Shown here in pieces: positions 22,205 through 31,536 of a stretch of 64,000 bases of DNA; position 1 is the stretch's first letter, and every line of letters starts with the position of its first letter. The stretch is taken from contig NZ_LQBL01000028.1 of assembly GCF_001483745.1 (NCBI RefSeq), positions 352,379-416,378 of the forward strand, in the 5' to 3' direction. The notes beneath the pieces were generated by a model that did not search any database, was not told the DNA's origin, and was given only the letters and a program-made list of their open reading frames with translations. This DNA comes from Serinicoccus chungangensis. GTDB lineage: Bacteria > Actinomycetota > Actinomycetes > Actinomycetales > Dermatophilaceae. Both the position numbers and the translations under genes were made by a program.

Positions 22205-23998
22205 GTGTCCGAGGTGTCCGTCCCTCCCCTGGCGACCGGGTCCGGGACCGGCAACCTCGTGGACTACCTGCTCGGGTGGGCGCACCGGGAGCCCTCGCGC
22301 GTCCTGGCCTCCACCCGGGACGGGGACACCTGGCACGACGTCACCGCGGTCGAGCTGCAGCGGCGGGTCGACCGCCTGGCCAAGGGCTTCCTCGCCGCCG
22401 GCATCCGCCCGGGTGACCGGGTGGCGCTGATGAGCCGGACGCGCCTAGAGTGGACCGTGACGGACCTGGCGCTGTGGAGCGCCGGGGCGGTGCCGGTACC
22501 CGTCTACGAGACGAGCTCCGCCGAGCAGGTGAGGTGGATCTGCCAGGACTCGGGGGCGGTCGCCATCATCGTCGAGGACGCCGCGATGCGAGCGGTCGTC
22601 ACCCGGTGCCGGGACGACCTGCCCGATCTGCGCGACGTGTGGCAGATCGGGTCGGGGTCGCTGGAGGAGCTGGCGGCCGCGGGGCTGGAGGTCGCGGACG
22701 CCGAGCTGGAGTCGCGCCGCCGCGGCGTCGGGCGCGACGACCTCGCCACGGTCATCTACACCTCCGGCACGACCGGGGCGCCCCGCGGCTGCGAGCTGAC
22801 CCACGGCAACTTCATGGCCCTGGCCGACAACGCCTGCGAGCGGCTCGGCGTCGTCGTCGAGGCCCCGGGCGCCGCGAACCTCCTCTTCCTCCCGCTGGCG
22901 CACGTCTTCGCCCGGTTCATCCAGGTCGTCTGCCTGCGGGCGGGGGTGCGGCTGGGCCACAGCCCGGACGCCCGCACGCTGCTGGAGGACCTGGCCGGCT
23001 TCGGCCCGACCTTCGTGCTGGCGGTGCCCCGCGTCTTCGAGAAGATCTACGCCGCCGCCGAGCAGCGGGCGCAGGCCTCCGGGCGGGGCGCCGTCTTCCG
23101 GTGGGCGGCCCGGGTCGCCGAGGCCCACAGCCGGGCGGTGGACACCGGGTCGGTCGGACCCGGCCTGACGCTGCAGCACGCCGTCGCCGACCGCCTGGTC
23201 CTGCGTCGCCTGCGCGCGTCCCTGGGGGGACGGGTGCGCTACGCCATCTCCGGCGGGGCCGCGCTGGGGGCACGGCTGGGGCACTTCTTCCGGGGCGCGG
23301 GCATCGTCGTCCTCGAGGGCTACGGCCTGACCGAGACCACGGCACCGGCCACCGTCAACACCCCGGACCAGCTGCGCATCGGGACCGTCGGACGCCCCCT
23401 GCCCGGGGTCGCGGTGCGGGTCGACGACCAGGGCGAGATCCTCGTCCGGGGCGTGGGGGTGTTCCGCGGCTACCGCCACGACCCGGCGGGCACCGAGGCG
23501 GTGCTGCGGGACGGGTGGCTCCGGACCGGGGACCTGGGCGAGCTGGACGCCGACGGGTTCCTGCGCATCACCGGCCGCAGCAAGGAGGTCATCGTCACCG
23601 CCGGCGGCAAGAATGTCGTCCCGGGTCCCCTGGAGGACCGGCTGCGCCGTCATCCGCTCGTCTCGCACGGCATGGTCGTCGGGGACGCCCGGCCCTTCGT
23701 CGCGGCCCTGGTGACGCTGGACGCCGACGTGCTGCCCGGCTGGCTGGAGCGCCGAGGTCTCGGCGGACTGCCCCCCGAGGAGGTCGTCGTGCATCCCCTC
23801 CTGCGGCAGGAGATCCAGGCCGTGGTGGACGAGGCCAACGCCACGGTCAGCCGCGCGGAGTCGATCCGCGCCTTCACCGTGCTGGCCGAGGACTTCACCG
23901 TCGAGGCCGGGACGCTCACCCCGTCGCTCAAGCTGCGCCGACACGTCGTGGCCGCGTCGCACGCCGAGCAGATCGAGGCGATCTACCGGTCGCGATGA
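22205..23998 (+). CDS. Long-chain fatty acid-CoA ligase (FadD15 type)
   Basis: A 597-residue AMP-forming ligase that activates long-chain fatty acids. The P-loop-like 'TVIYTSGTTGAPRGCELTH' is near residue 183, followed by 'FVLAVPRVFEKIY', 'VLEGYGLTETTAPATVN' (about 378), 'WLRTGDLGELDADGFLRITG' and 'RSKEVIVTAGGKNVVPGPLE'. GTG 22205 is preceded by GGGGAG at a workable distance. The M. tuberculosis gene here is fadD15. Convergent with the Cys-rich protein gene. Confidence 0.92.
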   Translation: MSEVSVPPLATGSGTGNLVDYLLGWAHREPSRVLASTRDGDTWHDVTAVELQRRVDRLAKGFLAAGIRPGDRVALMSRTRLEWTVTDLALWSAGAVPVPVYETSSAEQVRWICQDSGAVAIIVEDAAMRAVVTRCRDDLPDLRDVWQIGSGSLEELAAAGLEVADAELESRRRGVGRDDLATVIYTSGTTGAPRGCELTHGNFMALADNACERLGVVVEAPGAANLLFLPLAHVFARFIQVVCLRAGVRLGHSPDARTLLEDLAGFGPTFVLAVPRVFEKIYAAAEQRAQASGRGAVFRWAARVAEAHSRAVDTGSVGPGLTLQHAVADRLVLRRLRASLGGRVRYAISGGAALGARLGHFFRGAGIVVLEGYGLTETTAPATVNTPDQLRIGTVGRPLPGVAVRVDDQGEILVRGVGVFRGYRHDPAGTEAVLRDGWLRTGDLGELDADGFLRITGRSKEVIVTAGGKNVVPGPLEDRLRRHPLVSHGMVVGDARPFVAALVTLDADVLPGWLERRGLGGLPPEEVVVHPLLRQEIQAVVDEANATVSRAESIRAFTVLAEDFTVEAGTLTPSLKLRRHVVAASHAEQIEAIYRSR

Positions 23999-24002
23999 CG
24001 GC

Positions 24003-24025
24003 GGCCCGGACGGACCGTCCGGACC
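24003..24025. terminator. Bidirectional terminator hairpin
   Basis: CCGGACGG and CCGTCCGG (24006-24013 / 24015-24022) pair perfectly about one base, with two more outer pairs after a mismatch. It fills the gap between two convergent stop codons. Confidence 0.55.
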
Positions 24026-24385
24026 TCAGCCCGCCGCGGCGCGCCGGGACGGGCTGAGGACGGCCCGGGCTCCCCGGGCCTCGCCAGGAGTGACCAGCCC
24101 GGCCCGCACGAAGGCACCGACGGCAGCCAGCTCGTGGCTGTCCAGTCGCCCGCTCCGGTGCTGCGGGGCCGGGTCCTGCCCGCCCGGCGGCTCCGGCGCC
24201 CCTGGGGCGGCCCGGGGTTCCGAGGCCGACGACGGCGCCGGCGCCGGGTCCTCGAGCCAGACACGACCGAGGACGGGCACGAAGCAGTCCCCGCAGTGGT
24301 GGCCACGGACCGGGCACGTGTGACAGTCGATCACCGTGACGGCCCGGTCGTCCGGGGTGGGTGGTGGGGTCGAGTACGAGGGCAT
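24026..24385 (-). CDS. Small protein with CxxC...CxxC cluster, unknown function
   Basis: A 119-residue protein. ATG 24385 is chosen because AAGGAGGT lies 9 bases before it. A likely metal-binding knot 'IDCHTCPVRGHHCGDCFVPVL' occupies about residues 18-38 (four Cys and three His); a Pro/Ala-rich middle follows and a C-terminal helix 'SHELAAVGAFVRAGLVTPGEA'. The Cys knot is conserved in small actinobacterial hypotheticals. No function can be assigned; zinc or Fe-S binding is inference. Confidence 0.75.
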   Translation of the reverse strand: MPSYSTPPPTPDDRAVTVIDCHTCPVRGHHCGDCFVPVLGRVWLEDPAPAPSSASEPRAAPGAPEPPGGQDPAPQHRSGRLDSHELAAVGAFVRAGLVTPGEARGARAVLSPSRRAAAG

Positions 24386-24501
24386 GGGGTCCACCTCCTT
24401 CATGACGACGACGCTAGGAGGGGCCACCGACATACCCCGTGCCCCGTCGTGCGCCCGTCGTGCGGACGGCGCGCCCGGCCCGGTCTGTCGGTGCGCCCAC
24501 C

Positions 24502-24507
24502 TAGCCT
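24502..24507 (+). promoter_or_regulatory. TAGCCT -10 box, leaderless exonuclease-UvrC gene
   Basis: TAGCCT ends 7 bases before the ATG at 24515, supporting that start over the GTG at 24575. Confidence 0.45.
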
Positions 24508-24514
24508 CGGCGGT

Positions 24515-26338
24515 ATGCAGACGCTGGACACGCGACGGCGGGCCTCAGGCCCTCCTCCCGGCCGAGACCGACCGGTGACCTACACGCAGCCGACCTTCGG
24601 GGACCTCGGCACCCCGTTGTCCGAGGTCCCCTTCGTCGTCGTCGACCTCGAGACCACCGGTGGGTCGCCCTCGGGCTCGCAGATCACCGAGGTCGGGGCC
24701 GTCAAGGTGCGGGGCGGCCAGGTCCTGGGTGAGCTCCAGACGCTGGTCCGTCCGGCCACGCCGATCCCCGGCTTCATCACCGTCCTGACGGGCATCACCA
24801 ACGCGATGGTCGTCGAGGCACCGCCCATCTCCGTGGTGCTGCCCCAGTTCCTGGAGTTCGCGCGGGGCAGCGTCCTGGTCGCCCACAACGCCGGCTTCGA
24901 CGTGTCTTTCCTCAAGGCCGCCGCCGCCGAGACCGGGCACGCCTGGCCCGGCTTCCCCGTCCTGGACACGGTGCGGCTCGCCCGCCAGCTCGTACACAAG
25001 GACGAGGCCCCCAACCACAAGCTCGCCAGCCTGGCCCGGTTGTTCGGCTCCGCCACGACCCCCGACCACCGGGCGCTGCACGACGCCCGGGCCACCGTCG
25101 ACGTCCTGCACGGGCTGGTCGAGCGGGTGGGCAACCTCGGGGTGCACACCCTGGAGGAGCTGCAGTCCTACAGCTCACGGGTCAGCCCGGCACAGCGGCG
25201 CAAGCGCGTCCTGGCGGAGGCCATGCCCTCGGCCCCCGGGGTCTACGTCTTCCGCGACCGCGCCGGCGTCCCGCTCTACGTCGGCACCGCCAGCGACCTG
25301 CGGCGCCGCACGCTCAGCTACTTCACGGCCTCGGAGGGCCGACGGCGGATGACGGAGATGGTCGGTCTCGCCGACTCCCTCACCCCCATCGTGTGCGCCA
25401 CCGCCCTGGAGGCCTCGGTCCGCGAGCTGCGGCTCATCGCCGAGCACAAGCCGCGCTACAACCGCCGGTCTCGGCACCCCGAGAAGGCCGTCTGGGTGCG
25501 CCTGACCGACGAGCCGTTCCCCCGGTTGTCCGTCGTCCGGTCGGTCCGCGACGACCGCGCCCAGTATGCCGGGCCGTTCGGCTCGCGGCGCAGCGCCGAG
25601 GCCGCCGTCACGGCGCTGCACGAGGTCGTCCCCCTGCGGCAGTGCACCCGCCGCCTCTCCGAGCGCTCACCCGGCTCGAGCGCCTGCGTGCTGCTGGAGA
25701 TCGGGCGGTGCGGGGGGCCGTGCGTCGGGGCGCAGAGCAGGGAGGACTACGCGCAGGTGGCCCAGCAGGCGGGACGCGCGCTGGTCGGCAGCACCACGGA
25801 CGTCGTGGCCGCCCTGCGGGTCCGGCTGGACGAGCTGGCCGGGCAGGAGCGCTTCGAGGAGGCTCGCACGCTGCGGGACCGGATGATGGCCCTGGTGCGG
25901 GCCACGGCACGGGGCCAGCGGCTGCGCCCCCTGACGCGCTCCCCCGAGGTGGTCGCCGCCCGCCGGCGCGAGGAAGGAGGCTGGGAGCTGGTCTGCGTGC
26001 GCTACGGCCGGCTCGCCGGCGCCTGCCTCAGCCCACGTGGCGCAGACCCGATGCCCTACGTCGAGGCGCTGCGCGAGACCGCGGAGGTGGTCTCCCCGCC
26101 CGAGGGCTCGGACGCGCCCGTCGCTCTGGTGGAGGAGACCGAGCTCGTGCTGCGCTGGCTGGAGGCACCGGGGGTGCGGCTGGTCGACCTCCAGGGCGAG
26201 TGGACCTGCCCCGTGGGAGGTGCGGGCGCGAGCCGCGCCCTGCTCGAGCCCGGAGCGGCGTCCTGGTCGACCACCGAGCCCGCGGCGGGGCGCGAGGTCC
26301 GGCCGTTCGACAGACCGGTCGGCGCCCTTCCCGGGTGA
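24515..26338 (+). CDS. DEDD exonuclease (DnaQ-like) fused to UvrC-like nuclease
   Basis: A 607-residue fusion. Residues about 39-205 form a DnaQ-type 3'-5' exonuclease: 'VVVDLETTGG' (Exo I), 'VAHNAGFDVSFL' (Exo II) and 'HRALHDARATVDVL' (Exo III). From about 235 a GIY-YIG domain follows: 'APGVYVFRDRAGVPLYVGTA', Arg in 'DLRRR' and catalytic Glu in 'ASVRELRLIAEH'. A UVR-like helix pair is near 430 ('VRLDELAGQERFEEARTLRD'). The UvrC RNase-H-like endonuclease and HhH domains are absent, so it should cut once, as Cho does. Rv2191 is the equivalent. GTG 24575 is an alternative start. Confidence 0.9.
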   Translation: MQTLDTRRRASGPPPGRDRPVTYTQPTFGDLGTPLSEVPFVVVDLETTGGSPSGSQITEVGAVKVRGGQVLGELQTLVRPATPIPGFITVLTGITNAMVVEAPPISVVLPQFLEFARGSVLVAHNAGFDVSFLKAAAAETGHAWPGFPVLDTVRLARQLVHKDEAPNHKLASLARLFGSATTPDHRALHDARATVDVLHGLVERVGNLGVHTLEELQSYSSRVSPAQRRKRVLAEAMPSAPGVYVFRDRAGVPLYVGTASDLRRRTLSYFTASEGRRRMTEMVGLADSLTPIVCATALEASVRELRLIAEHKPRYNRRSRHPEKAVWVRLTDEPFPRLSVVRSVRDDRAQYAGPFGSRRSAEAAVTALHEVVPLRQCTRRLSERSPGSSACVLLEIGRCGGPCVGAQSREDYAQVAQQAGRALVGSTTDVVAALRVRLDELAGQERFEEARTLRDRMMALVRATARGQRLRPLTRSPEVVAARRREEGGWELVCVRYGRLAGACLSPRGADPMPYVEALRETAEVVSPPEGSDAPVALVEETELVLRWLEAPGVRLVDLQGEWTCPVGGAGASRALLEPGAASWSTTEPAAGREVRPFDRPVGALPG

Positions 26339-26348
26339 GCGGTCGGCC

Positions 26349-26630
26349 TCAGTGCTCCAGACCCAGGGAGAACCCCGCCTCGAGGTCGGAGGAGGAGTAG
26401 GCGCGGAAGGAGATGTGGGTGGTCGTCTCCAGCACCCCGCCCACCTTGTTGAGGCGGTCGGCGATGACGTCGGCGAAGTCCTCGTGCCGCTGCACCCGCG
26501 CGATCGCGATGAGGTCGACGTCCCCGGTCACGGAGTAGACCTCCCGGATCCCCTCGATCTCGGCGATCTCCTGGGCGACCTCGGGGATGCGACCGACCTC
26601 GGCCTTGATCATGACGATGGCAGAAATCAC
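26349..26630 (-). CDS. Stand-alone Lrp/AsnC ligand-binding (RAM) domain protein
   Basis: A 93-residue protein consisting only of the RAM/SMAD ligand-binding domain of the Lrp family ('ISAIVMIKAEVGRIPEVAQE', 'VYSVTGDVDLIAIARV', 'TTTHISFRAYS') with no DNA-binding part. Such proteins may sense small molecules or pair with full-length Lrp regulators. It is convergent with the exonuclease-UvrC gene (10-base gap) and follows the metallopeptidase gene. Confidence 0.88.
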   Translation of the reverse strand: MISAIVMIKAEVGRIPEVAQEIAEIEGIREVYSVTGDVDLIAIARVQRHEDFADVIADRLNKVGGVLETTTHISFRAYSSSDLEAGFSLGLEH

Positions 26631-26653
26631 CCGCTCACTCTAGCCCCCGACGC

Positions 26654-26989
26654 TCAGCCCCACCCCAGCTCGTGCAGACGGTCGTCGTCGATCCCGAAGT
26701 GGTGGGCGATCTCGTGCACCACCGTCACCGCGATCTCGTCCAGCAGCTCCTCGCGGTCGGCGCACATGCGCAGCAGCGGACCCCGGTAGACGAAGATCCG
26801 GTCCGGGAGCTGGGCCCCCCAGTCGCGCTCGGTGAGCGGGATGCCGTCGTAGAGACCCAGCAGGTCCGGATCCTCGGGCGGGGGCTCGTCCTCGACGAGG
26901 AAGACGACGTTGTCGAGCCGGGCCATGAGCGGTGCGGGGACGAGGTCGAGGGAGTCCCCGACGGCCTCCTCGAACTCCTCCACCGACAT
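26654..26989 (-). CDS. Zincin-like metallopeptidase family protein
   Basis: A 111-residue protein of the small actinobacterial metallopeptidase family. The zinc motif 'VVHEIAHHFGIDDDRL' (HExxH...D) is near residues 93-108, and 'PDRIFVYRGPLLRMCADREEL' precedes it. ATG 26989 is chosen; GTG 27013 and frame-open sequence further upstream overlap qcrB. Substrate unknown. It follows qcrB on the same strand and may be co-transcribed. Confidence 0.8.
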   Translation of the reverse strand: MSVEEFEEAVGDSLDLVPAPLMARLDNVVFLVEDEPPPEDPDLLGLYDGIPLTERDWGAQLPDRIFVYRGPLLRMCADREELLDEIAVTVVHEIAHHFGIDDDRLHELGWG

Positions 26990-27089
26990 GGTCAGCGGCC
27001 CGTCCTGGGGCACGGCATCCTCGGGCCCCGGACGCGACCGCGCCCCGCCATCCGTCTCCGGGGCAGGGCGCGGTCCGTCGGGCTGGACC

Positions 27090-28898
27090 TCAGCGATGGT
27101 GCGTGGGTGCCTGGACCGCGGACCCGTGCCCGTCGGAGAAGTCGTCGTCACCGGTGCTGTCGTTGACGGGCGCACCCAGCTGGGGGACACCCGGCGCCTC
27201 GAGCGCGTCGTGCTCTCCGTGGTGGTGGGCCGCCGCGAGCTCCTCCGGCGTGACCGCGGTGACGGCGTCCTTGTAGAAGAACGACGACAGGGCGGCCTGC
27301 GCACCCGCCAGCGGGCTGCGGCGGCGGGCGACCCCACGGCTGTCGACGTCCGGGCCCTGGGTGAGACCCAGCGGGGTCGGGGTGTCGTAGTCCACGAGCG
27401 CCCAGCGCTCGAACTCGTCCAGAGGCTCGTGCGCCTCGAAGAACCGACCCTCCGGGGTGCGGACGATGCGCCCGGTCTCGTTGCCGTGCAGGACCCGCTC
27501 ACGGTCGTGGCGCTGCAACGACAGGCACAACCGCTTGGTCACGAAGAACACCAGGACCGGGAGCACGAAGAACATCGTCCGGAAGAGGATGGTCAGGTCG
27601 TTGATCGACAGCCCCAGCTTGATGGCCAGGATGTCGTTGACGCACGCCAGGGCCAGCACGAGGTACATCGAGATGGCCGCGGCGCCGATTGCCGTCCGGG
27701 TCGGCGCGTTGCGCGGACGCTGCAGGATGTGGTGCTCGCGCTTGTCGCCGGTGACCCAGGCCTCGAGGAACGGGTAGGCGCCCAGGACCACCCACACGAG
27801 GGGCAGCAGGACGAGCGACCCGAGGAAGATGTTGAAGCTCCAGACGGTCCCGAAGAGGGTGAACTCCAGCCATCCCGGGAGCAGGCGCAGCGCACCGTCG
27901 GAGAACCACATGTAGAAGTCCGGCTGGCTGCCCGCCGTCACTTGGGTCGGGTCGTAGGGCCCGTAGACCCACACCCCGTTGATCTGCACCAGGGCGGAGA
28001 CCAGGGCGGTGATGCCGAAGACGACGAAGAAGAACCCGCCGGCCTTGGCGGCGTAGACCGGCATGATCGGGAAGCCGACCACGTTGTCGTTGGTCCGTCC
28101 CGGCCCGGGGTACTGGGTGTGCTTGTGGACCACGACGAGGGCCAGGTGCAGCACGAAGAGCCCGACGAGGATCGCCGGGATGAGCAGCACGTGGGCGATG
28201 TAGAGCCGCGGGATGATGGCCTCGCCCGGGAACTCGCCGCCGAAGACGAAGAAGGTCATCCAGGTGCCGATGACCGGCGCCGACATCATGAAGCCGTTCA
28301 TGGCCCGGATACCCGTGCCGGAGAGCAGGTCGTCCGGGAGCGAGTAGCCGGCGAAGCCCTCGATGATCGCCAGCAGCGACAGGACGACACCGATGAGCCA
28401 GTTGATCTCACGCGGCTTGCGGAAGGCACCGGTGAAGAACACGCGCGCGGCGTGCAGCGCGATGCCGACGATGAAGAACAGCGCCGACCAGTGGTGCAGC
28501 TGCCGGATGAGCAGACCGCCCTTGACCTCGAAGCTGATGTCGAGGGTGGAGGCGTAGGCCTCGGACATGCCGACACCCTTGAGCGGGACGTAGTCGCCGT
28601 CGTAGACGACGTGGCCCATGCTGGGGACGTACCAGAGGGTGAGGAACGTCCCCGTGATGAGCGCGATGATCATCGAGTACATCGCGATCTCGCCGAGCAG
28701 GAAGCTCCAGTGGTCGGGGAAGACCTTCTTCAGGGCGAAACGCAGGCCCTTGGCCGCGCCGACGCGTTCGTCGGCCCACACCAGCGCCCCGGGGAACTTG
28801 GCGTCCGGCGAGGACTGATCGGTCTGGCTGGCCGGACGCTCCGGCGGGGTCTCATCGGAGCGCAGGTGGTCCGCGCCCTGGGGGACGTGCGTCGTCAC
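27090..28898 (-). CDS. qcrB: Cytochrome bc1 complex cytochrome b subunit QcrB
   Basis: A 602-residue quinol oxidising subunit with about nine membrane helices. Haem-ligand His pairs are in 'LHHWSALFFIVGIALHAARV' and 'LLIPAILVGLFVLHLALVVVHKH'. The Qo-site PEWY loop is P-D-F-Y-M-W, the actinobacterial form. A long hydrophilic C-terminus, about 150 residues past the last helix, ends in His/Asp-rich sequence. It passes electrons from menaquinol to QcrA and QcrC in the bc1-aa3 supercomplex. Two bases separate it from qcrA. Confidence 0.96.
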   Translation of the reverse strand: MTTHVPQGADHLRSDETPPERPASQTDQSSPDAKFPGALVWADERVGAAKGLRFALKKVFPDHWSFLLGEIAMYSMIIALITGTFLTLWYVPSMGHVVYDGDYVPLKGVGMSEAYASTLDISFEVKGGLLIRQLHHWSALFFIVGIALHAARVFFTGAFRKPREINWLIGVVLSLLAIIEGFAGYSLPDDLLSGTGIRAMNGFMMSAPVIGTWMTFFVFGGEFPGEAIIPRLYIAHVLLIPAILVGLFVLHLALVVVHKHTQYPGPGRTNDNVVGFPIMPVYAAKAGGFFFVVFGITALVSALVQINGVWVYGPYDPTQVTAGSQPDFYMWFSDGALRLLPGWLEFTLFGTVWSFNIFLGSLVLLPLVWVVLGAYPFLEAWVTGDKREHHILQRPRNAPTRTAIGAAAISMYLVLALACVNDILAIKLGLSINDLTILFRTMFFVLPVLVFFVTKRLCLSLQRHDRERVLHGNETGRIVRTPEGRFFEAHEPLDEFERWALVDYDTPTPLGLTQGPDVDSRGVARRRSPLAGAQAALSSFFYKDAVTAVTPEELAAAHHHGEHDALEAPGVPQLGAPVNDSTGDDDFSDGHGSAVQAPTHHR

Positions 28899-28900
28899 GA

Positions 28901-29989
28901 CTACTCAACTCCCATCAAGCCTGGGCGCTCGCGCTCCCAGAAGCTGGGTCCGACGGGCTCGCGGAACGGGCCCGCGGCCACGATGTATCCATCGCCGTCG
29001 ACCGTGATCGGCAGCTGGGGAAGGGGCCGCCTGGCCGGCCCGAAGATGACGTTGCAGTCGTCGGTCATGTCGAACGTCGACTGGTGGCACGGGCACAGCA
29101 GGTGGTGCGTCTGCTGCTCGTACAGCGCCACCGGGCACCCCACGTGGGTGCACACCTTGGAGTAGGCCACGATGCCCTCGTAGCCCCACTCGCGTTGCTT
29201 CTGGCTCTTGATGAGGGAGGGGTCCAGGCGGACCAGGATGACCTGGTCCTTGGCCTTGGCGATCATCGCCTCCTCGGCACCGTGCTCCTCGACCGCCTCG
29301 TGGCCCACCCAGCCGTCCGGCATGACGTGGAAGACCGAGCCCTGGGTGACGTCACCGGCCCGGATCGCCGCGTTGGAGGGGTCGATCCGCAGCAGCGTGC
29401 CCTCCGTCCAGTTGGTGGTGTAGAGCCCCTGCGGACGCGGGCCCAGCCCGGCGACGACCGGCAGGGCGATCGGGAGAGCGAAGAGCCCCAGGGCCCCGCC
29501 GGCCGACCCGAGGATGGCCGAGCGGCGGTTGAGCTGGGAACTGCGCCAGCCGTGCGACAGGGTCTGCGCCACCGCCTCGCGGTCGTCGTCACCGGAGACC
29601 TGGGGGTGGCGCTGCTCCACCACCTCCTCGTCCGGCATGAGCGTCTTGGCCCAGTGGATGGCACCCAGGCCGATGCCGAGGAGCGAGACGGCCGTGGTGA
29701 TGCCGATCGCGAGGTGGAAGAGGTTGATCTCCCCGATGCCCAGCAGGTAGCCCTTGAGGTCGGGGTCGATGGCGAAGTAGGCGATGACGAACGCGATGGA
29801 CGCCAGCGCCGACAGGGTGAACAGCACGACGACCTGGATCTCGGCACGCTTGGCGGCCTTGGGGTCCTCGTCGGCGCGACGCGGCACGTGCGGCGGCAGC
29901 CCCGGGTTCTCGAAACGCTCGGTCCGGGCCGGGGCGTCGGTGGCCTGGCGCCTGGCCGGGGTGGTGTCGTCGTGGTGGGGGTTCGTCAT
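28901..29989 (-). CDS. qcrA: Cytochrome bc1 complex Rieske iron-sulfur subunit QcrA
   Basis: A 362-residue Rieske protein with the three N-terminal membrane helices typical of actinobacteria (about 55-75, 95-120 and 165-185). The 2Fe-2S ligands are in 'CTHVGCPVALYE' and 'LLCPCHQSTFDM' (C-x-H and C-x2-H pairs). The twin Arg near 'SSQLNRRSAILGSAGGALG' before the third helix matches the Tat signal used for this subunit. Four bases separate it from qcrC. Confidence 0.96.
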   Translation of the reverse strand: MTNPHHDDTTPARRQATDAPARTERFENPGLPPHVPRRADEDPKAAKRAEIQVVVLFTLSALASIAFVIAYFAIDPDLKGYLLGIGEINLFHLAIGITTAVSLLGIGLGAIHWAKTLMPDEEVVEQRHPQVSGDDDREAVAQTLSHGWRSSQLNRRSAILGSAGGALGLFALPIALPVVAGLGPRPQGLYTTNWTEGTLLRIDPSNAAIRAGDVTQGSVFHVMPDGWVGHEAVEEHGAEEAMIAKAKDQVILVRLDPSLIKSQKQREWGYEGIVAYSKVCTHVGCPVALYEQQTHHLLCPCHQSTFDMTDDCNVIFGPARRPLPQLPITVDGDGYIVAAGPFREPVGPSFWERERPGLMGVE

Positions 29990-29992
29990 GGT

Positions 29993-30796
29993 TCAGGCCG
30001 CCTTTCGTCCGAGCCACACGGCAGCGCCGATGAAGGCGAGGATGCCGATCGTCCACGCGAAGAGGGCGTCGCCGGCCGGACCCAGGCTGCCCAGCGTGTG
30101 GCCGCCCTGGTCGTTGGCGCCGTCCTCGATGCTCTTGAGGAAGGCGATGACGTCGCGCTTCTCCTCGGGGGTGATGTTCTGGTCGTTGAACACCGGCATG
30201 GACTGCGGGCCGGTGAGCATGGCCTCGTAGATGTGCTGCTCGTCCACACCCATGAGGGTGGGGGCGTACTTGCCCCGGGTCAGGGCACCACCCGTGCCCG
30301 AGGAGTTGTGGCACATGGCGCAGTTCGTGCGGTAGACCGCGCCGCCGTTGGCAGCATCACCCTGGGAGGCGTCGAGCCACTGCTCCTCCGGCACGTCCGG
30401 GCCGGGGGCGAGGGAGTCGACGTAGACGGCGAGGGCGGTGATCTCCTCGTCGCTGAAGTGCACCTGCGAGATGTTGCGCTCGGCCTGGACGCCCGGCGCC
30501 GGCAGCGGCATCCGGCCGGTGGCCACCTGGAAGTCCACCGCGGCGGCACCCACGCCGTAGAGGGAGGGGCCTGCCTCGCCGTTGCCCTCGGCGTTCGCAC
30601 CGTGGCAGGAGGCGCAGTTGCCGAGGAAGAGCTCGCGGCCCTCGTCGAGCTGCTCCTGGGAGGCGCCCTCGGCCGAGGTCCCGGGCGGGACGTTGGTCTG
30701 CAGGGCGGCGTAGGCCGTGCCCGTGAAGGTCAGGCCCAGGAACAGGAGCACGAGCAGCGCCAGCGGGCTGCGACGGCGGGCGGCGAGGAAGTTCAC
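29993..30796 (-). CDS. qcrC: Cytochrome bc1 complex di-haem cytochrome c subunit QcrC
   Basis: A 267-residue subunit. GTG 30796 starts an N-terminal anchor ('SPLALLVLLFLGLTFTGTAYA'); two class I cytochrome c domains follow with haem sites C-A-S-C-H (about residue 62) and C-A-M-C-H (about 167), and a C-terminal membrane helix ('ALFAWTIGILAFIGAAVWLG'). Two haems replace a soluble cytochrome c, as in other actinobacterial supercomplexes. 56 bases after ctaE. Confidence 0.95.
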   Translation of the reverse strand: MNFLAARRRSPLALLVLLFLGLTFTGTAYAALQTNVPPGTSAEGASQEQLDEGRELFLGNCASCHGANAEGNGEAGPSLYGVGAAAVDFQVATGRMPLPAPGVQAERNISQVHFSDEEITALAVYVDSLAPGPDVPEEQWLDASQGDAANGGAVYRTNCAMCHNSSGTGGALTRGKYAPTLMGVDEQHIYEAMLTGPQSMPVFNDQNITPEEKRDVIAFLKSIEDGANDQGGHTLGSLGPAGDALFAWTIGILAFIGAAVWLGRKAA

Positions 30797-30852
30797 TCGG
30801 CGGTCCTTCCGGGGTTCGGGGACGGCGGGACGGGGACGGAGGCGCGGACGTC

Positions 30853-31530
30853 TCATTGCAGCAGGTAGATGACCGCGAACAACGCGATCCACACCACGTC
30901 GACGAAGTGCCAGTAGTAGGAGGTGACCACCGCACCGGTGGCCTGCGCGTGGGTGTAGCGCTTGGCGGTGAAGCTGCGGCCGATGATGAGGAGGAAGGCG
31001 ATGAGCCCGCCGGTCACGTGGAGGCCGTGGAAGCCGGTGGTGATGTAGAAGACCGAGCCGTAGGGGTCGGCGGTGGGGGTGAGACCCTCCATGGTCAGCG
31101 TGGCGTACTCCCACACCTGCCCGGCGATGAAGGTCGCGCCGAAGAGGTAGGTGAGGGTGTACCACTCCCGCATGCCCCAGCCGGTGTCGCCCAGGGGGTT
31201 GCCGATGTGGAACAGGCTCCCGGTCCGGTGCGGGATGCCCCGCTCGGCCTTCCACACCCCGAACTGGCACCACACGGAGGAGATGACGAGGATCATCGTG
31301 TTGATGGTGGCGAAGGTGACGTCGAGGTACTCGGTGCGCTCGGCCCACAGGTCGGGAGAGACCGAGCGGATGGTGAAGTACATCGCGAACAGCCCGGCGA
31401 AGAACATGATCTCGCTGCCCAGCCAGACCATGGTGCCGACCGCGACCATGTTGGGCCGGGTCGCCGGTCCGTGCGCGGTCGCGTGGAACCGGTCGGCGTC
31501 GCTCAGGGTTGCTGCAGGAGATGTCGCCAC
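30853..31530 (-). CDS. ctaE: Cytochrome c oxidase subunit III
   Basis: A 225-residue, five-helix subunit III of the aa3 oxidase ('VWLGSEIMFFAGLFAMYFTI', 'HGLHVTGGLIAFLLIIG', 'SYYWHFVDVVWIALFAVIYLL'). GTG 31530 lies 6 bases after a TAAGAT box, so the ctaE-qcrCAB transcript is probably leaderless. The C-terminal YYWHFVDVVW is the family signature. Confidence 0.96.
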   Translation of the reverse strand: MATSPAATLSDADRFHATAHGPATRPNMVAVGTMVWLGSEIMFFAGLFAMYFTIRSVSPDLWAERTEYLDVTFATINTMILVISSVWCQFGVWKAERGIPHRTGSLFHIGNPLGDTGWGMREWYTLTYLFGATFIAGQVWEYATLTMEGLTPTADPYGSVFYITTGFHGLHVTGGLIAFLLIIGRSFTAKRYTHAQATGAVVTSYYWHFVDVVWIALFAVIYLLQ

Positions 31531-31536
31531 AGGCCC

